DNA of 64,000 bases from NCBI GenBank assembly GCA_937922785.1, contig CALAJQ010000034.1, positions 31,403 to 95,402 on the forward strand, given 5' to 3'. Positions 47,645 through 57,156 of the stretch are shown here, one piece after another; within the stretch, counting starts at the first letter, position 1; every line of letters starts with the position of its first letter. The notes beneath the pieces are model-generated. The model had not been told where the DNA came from. It made no database searches and saw only the letters and a program-made list of their open reading frames with translations. A program made the position numbers and the translations under genes. Source of the DNA: an uncultured Acidimicrobiales bacterium (GTDB taxonomy: Bacteria; Actinomycetota; Acidimicrobiia; Acidimicrobiales; SZUA-35).

Positions 47645-48800
47645 CGTCCTCCCAGCTGTTGGAGCCCCATGAACGAACTAACGCGTCCTGAACGCTTACA
47701 TAAGCCAAAGCCTCGCTGAACCCCGGCTTGTGTTGCTCACCAGAGACCACCGCTTGGAGGAACTGAAGGCATTCGATGACCTTTAGATCTTCGTAACCAA
47801 TGGCGTTTGCGTCTCCGGGCACAAAAGCCCCGTGGAACGGGTAGCGGTCACCGGCATAGACCTTTGTGTAGCCGTCGTGAGTGTTGTTGCCATCAACGAG
47901 GAATAGGTCCATTTCGTTCATGGTCTCTAAGTTCCATCGCAGGGCGCCCTTGGTGCCGTAAATGTCGAACGCCATTTGGGATTGTGGGCCCACGATGCAG
48001 CGTGAACTTTCGAATGTGCCGACCGAGCCGTTGGCGAACCGAGTCATGCATCCGGCGTAGTCTTCGTTCGTTACTGGGCCTGTCGGGTCTCCCGGTTCTC
48101 CTCGGTCATAGTGAGTTCCGCCACCCTTAGGCAGTGGTCGCTCGGTTATGAAGGTTTTCTCCATGCCAACGACCGACTCGATTGGGCCATTCAGCATCAT
48201 GCCAAGGTCCATTGCGTGGCTCAAGATGTCGGAGCTAACGCCATAGCCAGCGCCTTCGTGCTCGAAACGCCATGACAAAAGCCCCATGGGATCGGATCCG
48301 TACATCGAGAAGAAGCGGCCCCGGTAGTTCGTGATCTCGCCAAGAACACCGTCATCAATTAGCTGCTTGGCATATTGCACCAACGGCGCCCAGCGGTAGT
48401 TGTATCCAACACCAGTAATGACCCCAGCCTCGCGAGTGGCCTTTTCAACGCGCGCGGTCTGGGCGGGTGTGCCGCCAACAGGTTTCTCACAAAAGACTGC
48501 TTTGCCAGCTGCCGCCGCAGCCACACAAAGTTGTTCGTGCATCATGTTCGGCGTGCCGATGATCACTGCGTCAACGTCGGGGTGGTTGATCGCCGCCATC
48601 GGGTCATCAGTTGATTCGGCGAACCCGAACGAACGCACAGCCTCGGTCCTCTGTGATTCCACGTTGTCACAACAGATCACCAGTTTCGGATCGGCGGGAC
48701 GATCCGGGAAGAGTGTGGGAATTCTCAAATAGCTTCGACTGTGGGCTTTGCCCATCCAACCGAAACCGATTACCGCAATACCTACTGTTTTCAAAACCAT
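47625..48800 (-). CDS. Gfo/Idh/MocA oxidoreductase
   Basis: IAVIGFGWMGKAHSRSY, AVFCEKPVGGTPAQTARVE, GVGYNYRWAPLVQYAKQLI. Confidence 0.9.
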   Translation of the reverse strand: MVLKTVGIAVIGFGWMGKAHSRSYLRIPTLFPDRPADPKLVICCDNVESQRTEAVRSFGFAESTDDPMAAINHPDVDAVIIGTPNMMHEQLCVAAAAAGKAVFCEKPVGGTPAQTARVEKATREAGVITGVGYNYRWAPLVQYAKQLIDDGVLGEITNYRGRFFSMYGSDPMGLLSWRFEHEGAGYGVSSDILSHAMDLGMMLNGPIESVVGMEKTFITERPLPKGGGTHYDRGEPGDPTGPVTNEDYAGCMTRFANGSVGTFESSRCIVGPQSQMAFDIYGTKGALRWNLETMNEMDLFLVDGNNTHDGYTKVYAGDRYPFHGAFVPGDANAIGYEDLKVIECLQFLQAVVSGEQHKPGFSEALAYVSVQDALVRSWGSNSWEDVASVGL

Positions 48801-48845
48801 CTCCGGTTACTTAGCGCTAGGCCTGTTTAGAGCTAGGCGCAAATT

Positions 48846-49778
48846 TTAGCTTTTAGGAACAAGACCGTTGGCACTGGTCATGGGGCACCTCGGATCTAGG
48901 TCGGTGTTCGACCAGGTGTCGCGAACCCAGTGGTGGGCCGGATCATCACAAAATGCCATCGAACGTTCTCCGCCCGGACCGGCCAAAACGTTTAGGTAAT
49001 ACATGGTGTAGCCGGGCGCTGCGATGCAGGGTCCGTGATAGCCACGCGGCACCAGAAAAAGGTCACCGTTTCTTACTACTACGTTCTCGTCGATTTCGAG
49101 CTCGCCGTTCGGCAGCTGACCGGTGTAGGTGCGATGCATACCAAAGCCCGAAGGCTCATAGGCGGTGGTGCCGGCCTTGCCGATCCGGAAGTAATAGATC
49201 TCTTCGTTGTTGACTTCACATTCGGGCGAGTCATCGTGTTTGTGCGGCGGGTAACTGCTCCAATTTCCGTCCGGTGTAAGCAGCTCACAGCACATCAACT
49301 TGTCGGCATGATCCCAGCGATCAGGCGTCAGAAAGTTTGTAACTTGGCGAGTAGCGGGCCCGCCACCTCGTGCTTCGGTCTCAACTTCGTCGGCCGGACC
49401 GTACTTTGGGCCATAGACCTTCTCACAAACGGCAGACGGAAGCGCAACCTCACAGCCGTCAGCGGAGCTAATGGTGAAAGCGGTGTCGCGCCCAACGTAG
49501 AGAAAGTCGGTCACGCGGGAGAACACCGACTCTCGACCTTCAAGGTCAAACTGTTGGGCGTTGTTGCCGTCCTGGCGAACGGTGATTTGGCTGGCTCCAC
49601 CCGAAAGCGGGAGGATCGCAAGCTCGGAAGAGCTGGCTTCGATTGTGCGAGACTCACCGGCCTGAAGAGTGAAGACTTCCAGGCCGCTGTAGGTCCATCC
49701 GGCTTCGTTGGGATCGATCTTTAGATCAGACCCGTCCGATGAGGCCAGGGATCCGCTGGGGCGATGTAGATCAGCCAT
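48846..49778 (-). CDS. iolB: 5-deoxy-glucuronate isomerase (copy 2)
   Basis: EAGWTYSGLEVF, ARGGGPATRQVTNFL, GNWSSYPPHKHDDSPECEVNNEEIYYFRIGKAG, FLVPRGYHGPCIAAPGYTMYYLNVLAG. Confidence 0.9.
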   Translation of the reverse strand: MADLHRPSGSLASSDGSDLKIDPNEAGWTYSGLEVFTLQAGESRTIEASSSELAILPLSGGASQITVRQDGNNAQQFDLEGRESVFSRVTDFLYVGRDTAFTISSADGCEVALPSAVCEKVYGPKYGPADEVETEARGGGPATRQVTNFLTPDRWDHADKLMCCELLTPDGNWSSYPPHKHDDSPECEVNNEEIYYFRIGKAGTTAYEPSGFGMHRTYTGQLPNGELEIDENVVVRNGDLFLVPRGYHGPCIAAPGYTMYYLNVLAGPGGERSMAFCDDPAHHWVRDTWSNTDLDPRCPMTSANGLVPKS

Positions 49779-50661
49779 GGACGATCTCCGCGGAAATACC
49801 TGACGCCTTCAATACGTCTCCGTCGGTTGGATAAAGCAAGTTGCGTCCTACGACTAGACCCCGGATGTTTGGGATCTTCATACATTGCTGCCAGCGGATG
49901 AAGGCCGCTTCGTCTTGGCCGACAACCCCACCGCCCAACATCAGGGCCGGCAGCGTAGTGGCCTCCATGACTGATTCGAGCTCGGGGATGACTGGAACCT
50001 TCAGCCAGCTGTAGGCGGAGGTGACCCCAAGGCTGTTGGCAACACTGATCGCTCGGATGAGAAGCTCGGCCGAATCTGACAACGCCAGTTGCCGCTGATG
50101 ATTGGTTTCATATGGCAAAGGTTCAATCATCGCCATCAAACCTTTGCTTGCCAGCGAGCTGATATAGCGCGAGCACAACTCGAGCGTGGCCAATGTCCCC
50201 GGGTCGCCATCGTGAATACGAAGCAACATCTTGCCGCCTTGAAGGCCAGCAGCCTCGATGTCGCTTGGTCCAAAGGCGGTGTGTCGGTCATCCATTGCCC
50301 ACGCAGCGCCGTCAAGCCCGCCCCGGTTCATCGTGCCTATAACAACCTTGTCTTCTAACGCGCCAAGGCATGCCAGCTCTTCAAGAATGTCAGGCGACGC
50401 CATTACCCCGTCGCACCCCTCAACCGACATTGCCACCATGATCCGACCTAGTAGGTCACGGCGGTTGGCCATTGCCAAGCGATAGTTACCCACCGCCGTG
50501 ACACCACGAGCGGTGTGGTCAGCGGCCACGATGTAGAGATTCCCGTCCCCGCGCAGCATCGAGGTGGGGCGGGACCGCTCAGCCAGTCGCCGCCGCAGCT
50601 CTGCGGGATCGTCAAGCCGGAGGGTTAGCAAACCCTCATACTCAACGTCGCTAATTACCAT
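49771..50661 (-). CDS. Cgl0158-like (beta/alpha)8-barrel aldolase of inositol locus
   Basis: YIVAADHTARGVTAVG, MIEPLPYETNHQRQ, SAYSWLKVPVIPELESVMEATTLPALMLGGG; flanked by iolB and a sugar ABC transporter. Confidence 0.75.
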   Translation of the reverse strand: MVISDVEYEGLLTLRLDDPAELRRRLAERSRPTSMLRGDGNLYIVAADHTARGVTAVGNYRLAMANRRDLLGRIMVAMSVEGCDGVMASPDILEELACLGALEDKVVIGTMNRGGLDGAAWAMDDRHTAFGPSDIEAAGLQGGKMLLRIHDGDPGTLATLELCSRYISSLASKGLMAMIEPLPYETNHQRQLALSDSAELLIRAISVANSLGVTSAYSWLKVPVIPELESVMEATTLPALMLGGGVVGQDEAAFIRWQQCMKIPNIRGLVVGRNLLYPTDGDVLKASGISAEIVHG

Positions 50662-50665
50662 CTAG

Positions 50666-51457
50666 CTAGTCTCGGGCCATTGCGGCTTCAAGCTCATGCT
50701 GAAGCTGTTCTAGTTCTGCACCGCCGGCCATCAGCTGGGTTAGCTCGCTTTGGGTGATCTCTGACTTTGCGAAGTTGCCCATTGATTCTCCGCGGTTCAA
50801 AATCAGGAACCTGTCGCCAACCGGATATGCGTGAGCCGGGTTGTGTGTGATGAAAATAACGCCCAGACCACGTTTGGCCGCCTCAACGATGTAGCGCAAC
50901 ACGACACCGCTCTGGCGAACACCCAGAGCCGAAGTCGGCTCATCCAGGATCAAAACCTTGGCGCCAAAGTAAACGGCTCGGGCAATCGCAACCGATTGCC
51001 GTTCACCACCAGACAAAGTGCCTACCGGCTGCTCTGTGTCTCGAATGTCGATGCCCATCTTGGCCATCTCGGCCTTGGCGATCGCCTTGGCTTTCGGCTT
51101 GTCAATCCACTCGATTGGCCATACTCCCTTTGTTGGTTCTGAACCAAGGAAGAAGTTACGCCATACCGACATAAGCGGCACCATGGCCAAGTCTTGGTAA
51201 ACCGCGGCAATGCCTTTATTCAAGGCCTCACGAGGCGAGTTGAAACGGACCTCTTCGCCCTCGAGCAAGAACTCGCCTTCGTCGTGTTGGTGCACTCCAG
51301 CGAGAATCTTGATGAAGGTGGACTTGCCGGCGCCATTGTCGCCGAGCACACAGGTGACCTTGCCGGCCAGCACTTCGGTGGTCACGCCCTTGAGAGCGAT
51401 GATGTTTCCGTAGAACTTGCCGATGTTGTTGAGTTCTAGAACTGGTTTGTCGGTCAT
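50666..51457 (-). CDS. Sugar ABC transporter ATP-binding protein (single ABC domain)
   Basis: [56 protein letters not shown]. Confidence 0.95.
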   Translation of the reverse strand: MTDKPVLELNNIGKFYGNIIALKGVTTEVLAGKVTCVLGDNGAGKSTFIKILAGVHQHDEGEFLLEGEEVRFNSPREALNKGIAAVYQDLAMVPLMSVWRNFFLGSEPTKGVWPIEWIDKPKAKAIAKAEMAKMGIDIRDTEQPVGTLSGGERQSVAIARAVYFGAKVLILDEPTSALGVRQSGVVLRYIVEAAKRGLGVIFITHNPAHAYPVGDRFLILNRGESMGNFAKSEITQSELTQLMAGGAELEQLQHELEAAMARD

Positions 51458-53415
51458 CGGGCTGCCTCCGCCTTAGATCGTATGAAGTCGTTGGCGATCA
51501 CAGCCAGAAGCAGAATTACGCCCAGAAAGACGAACCGCCAGTCAGAGTTCCAACGAGATGACGGGATGCCCTGCTTTGCCATGGCCATGATGATGGCGCC
51601 GATGGCGGCTCCGATTGCCGAGCCATAACCACCAGTCAACATGGTGCCGCCTACCACGGCCGCAATGATGAATTCGAATTCGAGACCGTCACCAGTACTG
51701 GCCTGGATCGTATTGAGCCGGAAAGCTAACAGCGTTCCAACTAGCCAGGCAGCGCCAGCTACCAACATAAACAGCTGGGTCTTGGTTCGCTCTGCGGGAA
51801 CACCAATCTGGCGAGAAGCCTGCTTGTTGCCGCCTACTGCAAAGGTCCAGCTACCGAATTTGGTTCGGGCAAGCACCCAAGCGCAAGCGGCGGTGAATCC
51901 TAGAAACCACAAGATACGCACGCTGAACTTTGAGGGAGGGGCTCCGGCATCAATTTCGGCCTGAACTACAAACAACATCCGCGCAACCACACCCATTACG
52001 GCCAACGACGAGCCGACGATAACAAGTGTCCTGCCAAGTCGCTCGGCTTTGTCATCTGGAGATCGCCGTTCAGCGAAGAGCAACGTAGTGACCGCCCAAG
52101 TAGCCATAAGTGCGGCGAGAACCAGCATTACCGCCAAAACCTGAGTCCGGAACTTTGGGGTGACTGATTCGGCCCTAATAAAGAAGGCGGTGGCCGCAAC
52201 CAACAAAGCTGTCAGCATCAAAACTGCGGACCTAGCCGTTTGGGATGTGTAGCCAGCCCGGCTTGATGAGATCAGCAAGAAGACAGCGGCCGTAGCACCC
52301 AATCCGACAAACAGGATTGCTCTTAATCCTTGTTCGGTGACCATAAAGAAGATGTCTTCACTGTTTTGAGAGTCGAAGTATCGGGCGGCAATAAACGAAG
52401 CTGCCAAAGCGACAAGACCGAGTATCAGCGGCCTGGATGCGTCGGCGGTCAGGGTTAGACCACCCCGATCATTCAGGGACTCATAGCGCCACATCGCCAG
52501 ACCAATAAAGCCGACAAGAATTCCGAAACCGATGAAACCAGCGCCAACGACATCGCCTTGAGTGCCGCGTGTGTTGTGAAGGTTGAAGATGCCAACAAGA
52601 CCTAGAACAATGCCAGCAAGGCAAACACCCAGACCCAACATGTTCTGCGTTTCTTTACGGCGGAATCGCAACTCGTAGAGGGCAATAACCAACAGGGTTA
52701 ATCCAGCGACGACACCAAAGGTGTAGAAGGCATCGCGAGAGTCCCATTGGTGCAGGTTGCGCTCCCACTCCGCTGCAAAGATTCGGTTGAAGAAGGCGTA
52801 GCCCTTATCGCTAGCACGGTCTTCGGAAAAGATGGCGAGGTCGTTCATCTTGCCAACCTGAATCTGATCAACAAGAAGTTTGGCAAAGCCGAGCTTGGAA
52901 CCAACCAAAATAAAGAACGAGGCCAGCGTCACAATGAAGCTTGGAAGCGATGTCTTGTTAACTAGCGTTCCGTTAAATAGGCCCAGCCCCATCGCCAATA
53001 AGAACGAAAGCGGTAAAGCGAACCACAGGCTCAGCCCGGCACCACCCATCTCTCCGGTCACGTCCCGGACGAGTAACAGAGTGATGATGCCAAATGCGCC
53101 GGTCGCCGCTCCGGCGGAAAGGTCGAACTCGCCCCCGATCATCAGCATCGAAACCGCGACAGCCATGATTCCCAAGGTGGCGCTCACATCCAAAATGGAA
53201 GCAGCGCCGCTAGTGAGACCGAACGGGACTGAGACGGCCCAAAAGAAGATCCAAATTGAAACTGCCGCAATTGCGGCTCCGATTTCAGGACGCACCAAGA
53301 TCCGGGCAAAGACGCCCCGATAAGCAAGCCGCTCGTCCCCTCCAGCAGCTGATGCAGCCGTTGCGTCGGCCACCCTTGTTGTTGACGGTGTCACTGGTGA
53401 CGCTGTCTCGCTCAA
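51454..53415 (-). CDS. Sugar ABC transporter permease, unusually long (653 aa)
   Basis: [72 protein letters not shown]. Confidence 0.9.
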   Translation of the reverse strand: MSETASPVTPSTTRVADATAASAAGGDERLAYRGVFARILVRPEIGAAIAAVSIWIFFWAVSVPFGLTSGAASILDVSATLGIMAVAVSMLMIGGEFDLSAGAATGAFGIITLLLVRDVTGEMGGAGLSLWFALPLSFLLAMGLGLFNGTLVNKTSLPSFIVTLASFFILVGSKLGFAKLLVDQIQVGKMNDLAIFSEDRASDKGYAFFNRIFAAEWERNLHQWDSRDAFYTFGVVAGLTLLVIALYELRFRRKETQNMLGLGVCLAGIVLGLVGIFNLHNTRGTQGDVVGAGFIGFGILVGFIGLAMWRYESLNDRGGLTLTADASRPLILGLVALAASFIAARYFDSQNSEDIFFMVTEQGLRAILFVGLGATAAVFLLISSSRAGYTSQTARSAVLMLTALLVAATAFFIRAESVTPKFRTQVLAVMLVLAALMATWAVTTLLFAERRSPDDKAERLGRTLVIVGSSLAVMGVVARMLFVVQAEIDAGAPPSKFSVRILWFLGFTAACAWVLARTKFGSWTFAVGGNKQASRQIGVPAERTKTQLFMLVAGAAWLVGTLLAFRLNTIQASTGDGLEFEFIIAAVVGGTMLTGGYGSAIGAAIGAIIMAMAKQGIPSSRWNSDWRFVFLGVILLLAVIANDFIRSKAEAAR

Positions 53416-53472
53416 AGAACTATCCCCCTAGAAGTGTTGCGTTCCACCTGTCGTGAACGCTCCTTGAAGTGT

Positions 53473-53507
53473 GATGGCCGAGGCAGGCAGATCCCGCCCC
53501 GGCCATC
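53473..53507. promoter_or_regulatory. Intercistronic stem-loop between binding-protein and permease genes
   Basis: gatggccg-aggcaggcagatcccgccc-cggccatc; 8-bp perfect outer stem. Confidence 0.5.
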
Positions 53508-53569
53508 GATTACTTCATTGCTTATTGCATTGCTGCCAATTGTTTCTTACCTGGCAGCACTAACTCAAA

Positions 53570-54637
53570 TTAGCGAGTGCCTGCGGCGACTAGCTCTTTA
53601 ACTGCACCAGCGTTTTCAGGTGTAACAAAGCCAGGTCCGGTAAGGATTGGCAAGCCACCACCAGCGGTGTTCTGGTTTGTTGCTTCCAGGAACATAAGGA
53701 CTACTGGAAGGTAACCCTGTAGGTACTGCTGCTGATCAACAGTGAAAGCCACGTCGCCAGCTTCAATGGCATCGATGATTTCAGGAGTGATGTCGAAGCC
53801 ACCAACTACTACGTCACGACCGAGGTCCTGAGAAGCAGTAAGGCCAGACATTGCAATAACTGGTCCAACGCCCAAGAAGCCGTCGATGTCAGGGCTAGCT
53901 TCCATCAGAGCCTTGATGCCGTTGATCTGTTCGGTCTGGTCGGCGTCTAGGCCAACAAACTCATCAGTTACTGTTCCGGTGAAGGTGTCCTTCAGCCCGT
54001 TACAACGCTCGGTCAGACCAACGTTTGACTGCTCCTGGCGACCACAGAGAACGTGAGTAGCTCCGGCGTCGTTGAAGCGCAAACCTGCGCCCTGACCAGC
54101 AATGAACTCAGTCTGTCCAACGTGGCTAGTTGCACCAATGGTCTGGTAGTCGTTAACGCCAGAGTTGATGGTGTAAACGGGGATACCCGCAGCAACTGCG
54201 TCCTGTAGCGGGCCGATCAGCTGATCGGGGCTAGGAAGAGAAGCGGCGATTCCGTTGGAACCTTCACCAATCGCAGTTGCGATGTCGGTGACCATCTTGC
54301 CTGGATCGTTGTTTCCTGGCATCCAAACCAGAGTTACGCCCACGTCAGCGGCAGCTGCCTCGGCGCCCTTCTTAACAACAGACCAGAAAGGTCCATCGTC
54401 AGAGTGGGTGATCATGTGGAAAGTTAGATCTCCACCCTGGGTTAGGTCTACGTCAGCTTCGGTAGTCTCAGGCGCTTCACCTTCGTCGCCGTCATCTTCC
54501 ATTGCTTCGGTTGTTTCAGCTGAATCATCTCCAGCTGTGGTTGTTGGATCGTCAGCTTCGTCACTCGTATCGCCACAGGCTGCAGCGAAAAGAGTGAAAG
54601 CGAACAGCAAGGCCAACAGGCCCTTTAGTTTCTTCAT
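53570..54637 (-). CDS. Sugar ABC transporter substrate-binding lipoprotein
   Basis: LLALLFAFTLFAAACGD lipobox, Thr/Glu-rich linker, periplasmic-binding fold GPFWSVVKKGAEAAAADVGVTLVW, IPVYTINSGVND. Confidence 0.9.
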   Translation of the reverse strand: MKKLKGLLALLFAFTLFAAACGDTSDEADDPTTTAGDDSAETTEAMEDDGDEGEAPETTEADVDLTQGGDLTFHMITHSDDGPFWSVVKKGAEAAAADVGVTLVWMPGNNDPGKMVTDIATAIGEGSNGIAASLPSPDQLIGPLQDAVAAGIPVYTINSGVNDYQTIGATSHVGQTEFIAGQGAGLRFNDAGATHVLCGRQEQSNVGLTERCNGLKDTFTGTVTDEFVGLDADQTEQINGIKALMEASPDIDGFLGVGPVIAMSGLTASQDLGRDVVVGGFDITPEIIDAIEAGDVAFTVDQQQYLQGYLPVVLMFLEATNQNTAGGGLPILTGPGFVTPENAGAVKELVAAGTR

Positions 54638-54643
54638 CTAGGT

Positions 54644-55555
54644 TTACTCCCCTTCAATTGATGAACCAGACAAGACCAAGTTGGCCTCGTTCTGGATGTA
54701 CACAACGCTCTGTTGAACGTCGCGAACTGGTCCCTCCCCCTCTGTGGGTTCGGTTGCAAGAGCACAGTCTTGCTCAACTACGTAGATCCCGCCATATTTA
54801 GCTGCTTCCAGATTGTCAATTATCTGACCTATGGGTAAATCACCAGATCCCAAAGCAGTAAAGAGGCCTTGTTGAACCGCTTCCATGAGCGTGATTTCAC
54901 CCTTGTTTAGGGGGTCGATCAGGCTGAGGTTTGTGTCCTTAAGGTGAACAAGGCCAACGCGCTCGGGATATTCGGTTGAGAAGCGCAACGGGTCAAATCC
55001 GCCCAAAGCGAGGTGACCGGTATCTAGAACAAACTTGACGTTGCTTGACCGCAGCAGCCGCTCGACGTCTTCTTCGGTCTCGATTGTGCACCCGAAGTGC
55101 TCATGGACAACTTGGGTCAATCCGTGTTCTGCACAGATCTTTTCAACCTTGTCAAACATCATGACCAGGTGATCCCACTCGTCATCGGTTAGATCGCGCC
55201 GGGGAGCCCAGTCATAAGTCATCACAGGGGCGGAAATGAAGTGGGTTGCGTTGGCTGCGGCAAGAAGGGTCGCCGCATCCAGCGCTTCTTGGAGCGTGAA
55301 TTCAGCTTGGGCAGGATCGTGCAGGACTAAGGGCACAAACGCCCCAAGGAGACCAAGTTGGTGCTTGCCCAACAACTCATTCAGAGCTTCAGGATCTTCA
55401 GGCAACCAGCCAGCCGAACCGAGCTCTGTATGGGTAAACCCGGTGGCGGCCATCTCGGCCAAGACACGGTCGGGGGTCATCTGGTATCCCCATCCAGGCA
55501 CTTCGCATATTCCCCACGAAATCGGGGCGGTTGCTACTCTTGAAAAGACTGACAT
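54644..55555 (-). CDS. Inosose dehydratase/isomerase-like TIM-barrel protein (IolE/IolI-like)
   Basis: ATAPISWGICEVPGWGYQMTPDRVLAEMAATGFTHTELGSAGWLPEDPEAL. Start placed at MSVFSRVA. Confidence 0.8.
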   Translation of the reverse strand: MSVFSRVATAPISWGICEVPGWGYQMTPDRVLAEMAATGFTHTELGSAGWLPEDPEALNELLGKHQLGLLGAFVPLVLHDPAQAEFTLQEALDAATLLAAANATHFISAPVMTYDWAPRRDLTDDEWDHLVMMFDKVEKICAEHGLTQVVHEHFGCTIETEEDVERLLRSSNVKFVLDTGHLALGGFDPLRFSTEYPERVGLVHLKDTNLSLIDPLNKGEITLMEAVQQGLFTALGSGDLPIGQIIDNLEAAKYGGIYVVEQDCALATEPTEGEGPVRDVQQSVVYIQNEANLVLSGSSIEGE

Positions 55556-55604
55556 ATATCTACTTTGACTTTCTTGAACACGTTTAGAATCTAGACCCAT
55601 CCGA

Positions 55605-55621
55605 TAAGCAATGCTTATCAA
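55605..55621. promoter_or_regulatory. Operator-like inverted repeat GATAAGC-aat-GCTTATC
   Basis: 7-bp arms in the divergent intergenic region between the iolE-like gene and 55647..56495. Confidence 0.45.
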
Positions 55622-55646
55622 TTAGCCAAGAAAAGCTTACCAATCA

Positions 55647-56495
55647 ATGAAACAGCTAACAGACGTCGATTCCCAGCTAGAAGACCTTATCGGCGAGTTC
55701 ATCGAAGGGTCGGGAACCTTTGTTATCCCGCAGGCTTTCAGCCCGACTCAGATCGCAACGGCCAGGCAAATAATCATGTCTGAGTCCGATGCCAATGCTA
55801 ATACTGCAACTCATTTCCAAGGCGCAGCGGAAGACAAGATCGCGCTACAAAGACGAGTTTGGAACCTGCTGAACAAGGGCTCGGTGTTTAGTGAGATGGT
55901 GCAGCACCCTGACGTAGTGGCGGTCACATCTGCACTGTTGGGATCGGCGTTCAAGCTTGGATCTATTGCCGCCAACCGACTTCTGCCGGGAGGGCCTGGC
56001 CAAGAGCCGCACATCGACTACCCCTACTGGGACTTTCACAAACGAGAAGAGTTTCCAGCTCGTATGAACTCGAGCTTCCCTCTCAACTTGCAAGCAACAA
56101 TCTTGCTAGACGACTTCACACCCGAAAATGGTGCCACCGCCTACATGCCTGGATCCCAGGCAAACTTGTTCTACCCCGATGACCGCGACACATTCTTCGC
56201 CAATTGCTCACGGATGACGGGTAAGGCCGGTGACTGCATCATCTTTAATGGCATGGTCCATCATTGCGCCATGCCAAACACCTCCGATGCCGATCGCACT
56301 GCGGTACTCATCGAATACCTGCCAAAGTTTGTGATTCAGCTAGAGGACCAAGCCAACGGGGTCAGCCTAGAAATCATAGAGTCTGCGTCGCCGTTGCTAC
56401 GCCAGCTAATTGGGGTCGACTACAAATTCCCTGAGCTGCTGGAACAGGCCGACGCTGGCAACACCGAAGGTCGGCTTGCAGATTCTGAGGCGTAA
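55647..56495 (+). CDS. Phytanoyl-CoA dioxygenase family protein
   Basis: PGGPGQEPHIDYPYWD, GATAYMPGSQ, GDCIIFNGMVHHCAMPN. Confidence 0.85.
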   Translation: MKQLTDVDSQLEDLIGEFIEGSGTFVIPQAFSPTQIATARQIIMSESDANANTATHFQGAAEDKIALQRRVWNLLNKGSVFSEMVQHPDVVAVTSALLGSAFKLGSIAANRLLPGGPGQEPHIDYPYWDFHKREEFPARMNSSFPLNLQATILLDDFTPENGATAYMPGSQANLFYPDDRDTFFANCSRMTGKAGDCIIFNGMVHHCAMPNTSDADRTAVLIEYLPKFVIQLEDQANGVSLEIIESASPLLRQLIGVDYKFPELLEQADAGNTEGRLADSEA

Positions 56496-57147
56496 GCGCA
56501 TTTCTAAGCTTGCGCAATTAGTTGCAGTGAATGTTGCAGTTGCTGGCCTCCTAGCAGCAGCGTGTGCCAGGCCGGGACCCACCGACTCCGATCTGGTTTC
56601 GGCAACGCTTCGTATAGACATCGACGGCTGCCGCCTTAGCAAGGTTAGGGCTACGGGCGTGGCGCTCAAGGGGGGTTGGATCGCAACGGTCGCTCACTCC
56701 TTTAGCGGAGTCGCTAGTTATTCGGTTGTGGGTCGAGACGCCGAGTTGGTCTACCTGGATCTTGAGAAGGACCTTGCGTTGTTGTGGGGCGAACCACCCG
56801 AAGATGACTTCAGCATTACTTTGGCCGATGACCCAGCGGTACGTAACGCGCGGGTGGTCAGCTATCCCACTCCGGATGACCCAGCTCAGGTTTTTCCTGT
56901 AGAGGTACTTCGGTTGGCGAACGTGACCCTGGACGGTGAGGGCCGCCGCAAGGCGCTGGAAATAGTGGCCGACATAAACCCAGGCGATTCTGGTTCACCG
57001 ATGGTCAACGCTGACGGCGAGTTGATCGGCATCGTCTTTGCGACAGCTCGAGGGGCCGACTCTGGGTGGGCGATATCTGTTGAAGAAGTGATAGCCGCTC
57101 TGGACCTGGCTAACCGAGAGTCGATCACGCCGCCAACCTGTAGCTAA
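56476..57147 (+). CDS. Trypsin-like serine protease, lipoprotein-like N-terminus
   Basis: AVAGLLAAACARPG; GGWIATVAHSF, DINPGDSGSPMVNADGELIGIVFA. Start uncertain (TTG chosen inside ORF 56410..57147). Confidence 0.75.
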   Translation: MQILRRKRISKLAQLVAVNVAVAGLLAAACARPGPTDSDLVSATLRIDIDGCRLSKVRATGVALKGGWIATVAHSFSGVASYSVVGRDAELVYLDLEKDLALLWGEPPEDDFSITLADDPAVRNARVVSYPTPDDPAQVFPVEVLRLANVTLDGEGRRKALEIVADINPGDSGSPMVNADGELIGIVFATARGADSGWAISVEEVIAALDLANRESITPPTCS

Positions 57148-57156
57148 GTTAGCTCC

